From the IMG/VR virus record IMGVR_UViG_3300021142_000093, positions 1 to 35,096 of that record: a DNA stretch of 35,096 nucleotides; one strand, 5' to 3'. Below are positions 34,518-35,096 of the stretch, piece after piece. Source of the DNA: a virus. Each line of letters starts with the position of its first letter. Position 1 is the stretch's first letter. Position numbers and translations under genes: made by a program. A model generated the notes under the pieces. That model saw nothing but the letters and a program-made list of their open reading frames with translations. It was not told where the DNA came from and searched no databases.

Positions 34518-34721
34518 TTACTGTAGTTCTTTTAGTTTAACCAGTTCTTCCTTGGTTGTGACAAAGTGAAAGCGCTTGGACTCATTATAACATTGCTCAT
34601 AGCCTTGCTCACTAAATTCAAAATTGAAAGTCTGAACGATTCTATCTACACCAATGTCCTCTGCCGTCAATAAAGGGTAAGAGTAGGCCTTGCCAAAATA
34701 TTGTATGGTTACAGTTTTCAT
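34518..34721 (-). CDS. Uncharacterised small protein
   Basis: A 67-residue protein from ATG 34721, with AGGAGA 6 bases upstream. The chain reads MKTVTIQYFGKAYSYPLLTA, EDIGVDRIVQTFNFEFSEQG, then FHFVTTKEELVKLKEL. Two short strands, a loop and a terminal helix are likely. In-frame sequence up to 34865 crosses the promoter and is not part of the gene. No family recognised. It is the outermost leftward gene in view. Confidence 0.65.
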   Translation of the reverse strand: MKTVTIQYFGKAYSYPLLTAEDIGVDRIVQTFNFEFSEQGYEQCYNESKRFHFVTTKEELVKLKELQ

Positions 34722-34746
34722 GGTGTTCTCCTGACTTGTTGGAGCA

Positions 34747-34774
34747 AGTATATCACATTGGCCAAAATTGGCAA
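34747..34774 (-). promoter_or_regulatory. Leftward extended -10 promoter TTGCCA-N16-TATACT
   Basis: On the minus strand TTGCCA (34774-34769), 16 bases ending TGA, TATACT (34752-34747), 26 bases before ATG 34721. It lies back-to-back with the rightward promoter at 34824-34851. Confidence 0.85.
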
Positions 34775-34803
34775 GCGTCATCATAGAATAACCCACTGGG
34801 GAT

Positions 34804-34973
34804 ACTGAGAACTTTTGTGTGACTTGCCATGGGGAGTGATTGGTGTATAATAGAACCCATAGCACTGCAAAGCGAGGATCTAATCACCCCCTGCACAACC
34901 ACCAAGATTGCAAACAAAGGTTCTCAGAGCCCACCGCAATGAAAACCTAATGACTAACTGAGTACTTTTGTGT
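34804..34973 (+). repeat. 17-bp direct repeat upstream of right-end promoters
   Basis: ACTGAGAACTTTTGTGT (34804-34820) and ACTGAGTACTTTTGTGT (34957-34973) differ at one base. The first stands 3 bases before the -35 at 34824; the second lies 20 bases before TATAAT at 34994-34999. They may mark two related promoters or a regulator site. Confidence 0.7.
34824..34851 (+). promoter_or_regulatory. Rightward promoter TTGCCA-N16-TATAAT
   Basis: TTGCCA (34824-34829), 16 bases, TATAAT (34846-34851), reading out of the window. The -35 and spacing copy the leftward set, but the -10 is not extended. RNA would start near 34858 and run into noncoding DNA. Confidence 0.8.
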
Positions 34974-35096
34974 CTATTCGTGACTTTTTTGAGTATAATC
35001 TGAGTATACTTGCGTGGATTCTGTATGCTTTGTGATTATAATCGGATCGTACTAACTCACTAAGACCCAATATACTACAAAAGCATACGTATATCC
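34852..35096. other. Noncoding right end with further promoter-like boxes
   Basis: No open frame of useful length on either strand. TATAAT occurs at 34994-34999 and 35037-35042 without clear -35 boxes, and TGAGTA is repeated. RNA from 34824 could be a long leader or a small RNA; nothing more can be said because the window ends. Confidence 0.5.

Noticed and set aside
34852-35096. Possible tRNA or structured RNA at the right end
   Set aside because: No cloverleaf, CCA end or TPsiC-like box could be found; only promoter-like boxes and repeats are visible.

Overview
The window is a 35.1 kb piece of a T4-like (myovirus-type) tailed phage genome. It is AT-rich and densely packed, with genes that overlap by 1 to 20 bases. 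The evidence is a T4 gp61-type primase, a T4 RNase H-type 5' exonuclease, phage NrdA/NrdB/thioredoxin, ThyX, late promoters close to TATAAATA, and many small families I recall from marine and freshwater T4-like phages (DUF4338, DUF6267, DUF6321, DUF6433, DUF7207-like). The host is not identified. Spanins and a GH19 endolysin point to a Gram-negative aquatic bacterium. No tRNA, CRISPR array or insertion sequence was seen.

Layout. (1) 1-2068: end of a DUF4338/DruA-like gene and two conserved phage genes of unknown role. (2) 2070-7418: a translationally coupled sugar island with three glycosyltransferase-like proteins, an APH-fold kinase, a nucleotidyltransferase-HAD phosphatase fusion, a GT9-like protein and a methyltransferase. 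(3) 7475-16364: a late block behind an exact TATAAATA box. It encodes virion or internal proteins, several opening with a short MxxFxxa/bE peptide resembling the T4 capsid-targeting sequence. Three of these carry enzyme-like domains: a ligase-superfamily nucleotidyltransferase, a PD-(D/E)XK-like nuclease, and an NMN-adenylyltransferase-like domain joined to a P-loop domain. (4) 16366-18390: lysis genes (inner and outer spanin, GH19 endolysin, small membrane proteins including a holin candidate). (5) 18386-19084: a second late promoter, a hairpin leader and two small envelope-type proteins. (6) 19100-24177: replication and nucleotide metabolism (primase, ThyX, MazG-like, NrdA, thioredoxin, NrdB). 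(7) 24187-27541: zinc-ribbon protein, GIY-YIG-like protein, 2OG/Fe(II) oxygenase, and, behind a perfect sigma70 promoter, RNase H, DUF6433 and a degenerate cytidylyltransferase-like protein. (8) 27566-32847: many small genes, a large HExxH + VWA protein, a second MazG-like enzyme and an RMF-like protein. A single reverse-strand gene is hidden at 31778-31936. (9) 32848-35096: convergent terminator, then a leftward block of small genes, visibly richer in G+C, driven by repeated TTGCCA-N16-TATA(A/C)T promoters. The window ends in promoter-rich noncoding DNA.

How it fits together. The right end looks like a host-takeover (early) region with bacterial-type promoters. The centre makes nucleotides and replicates DNA. 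The left half is late: structure, packaged internal proteins, glycan chemistry and lysis. The strongest unusual signals are the set of putatively capsid-targeted enzymes with a modular, possibly protease-cleaved partner, the kinase/nucleotidyltransferase/HAD/glycosyltransferase island, and a hairpin at 27572-27614 that holds a promoter -10 box in its loop and the next gene's ribosome site in its arm.
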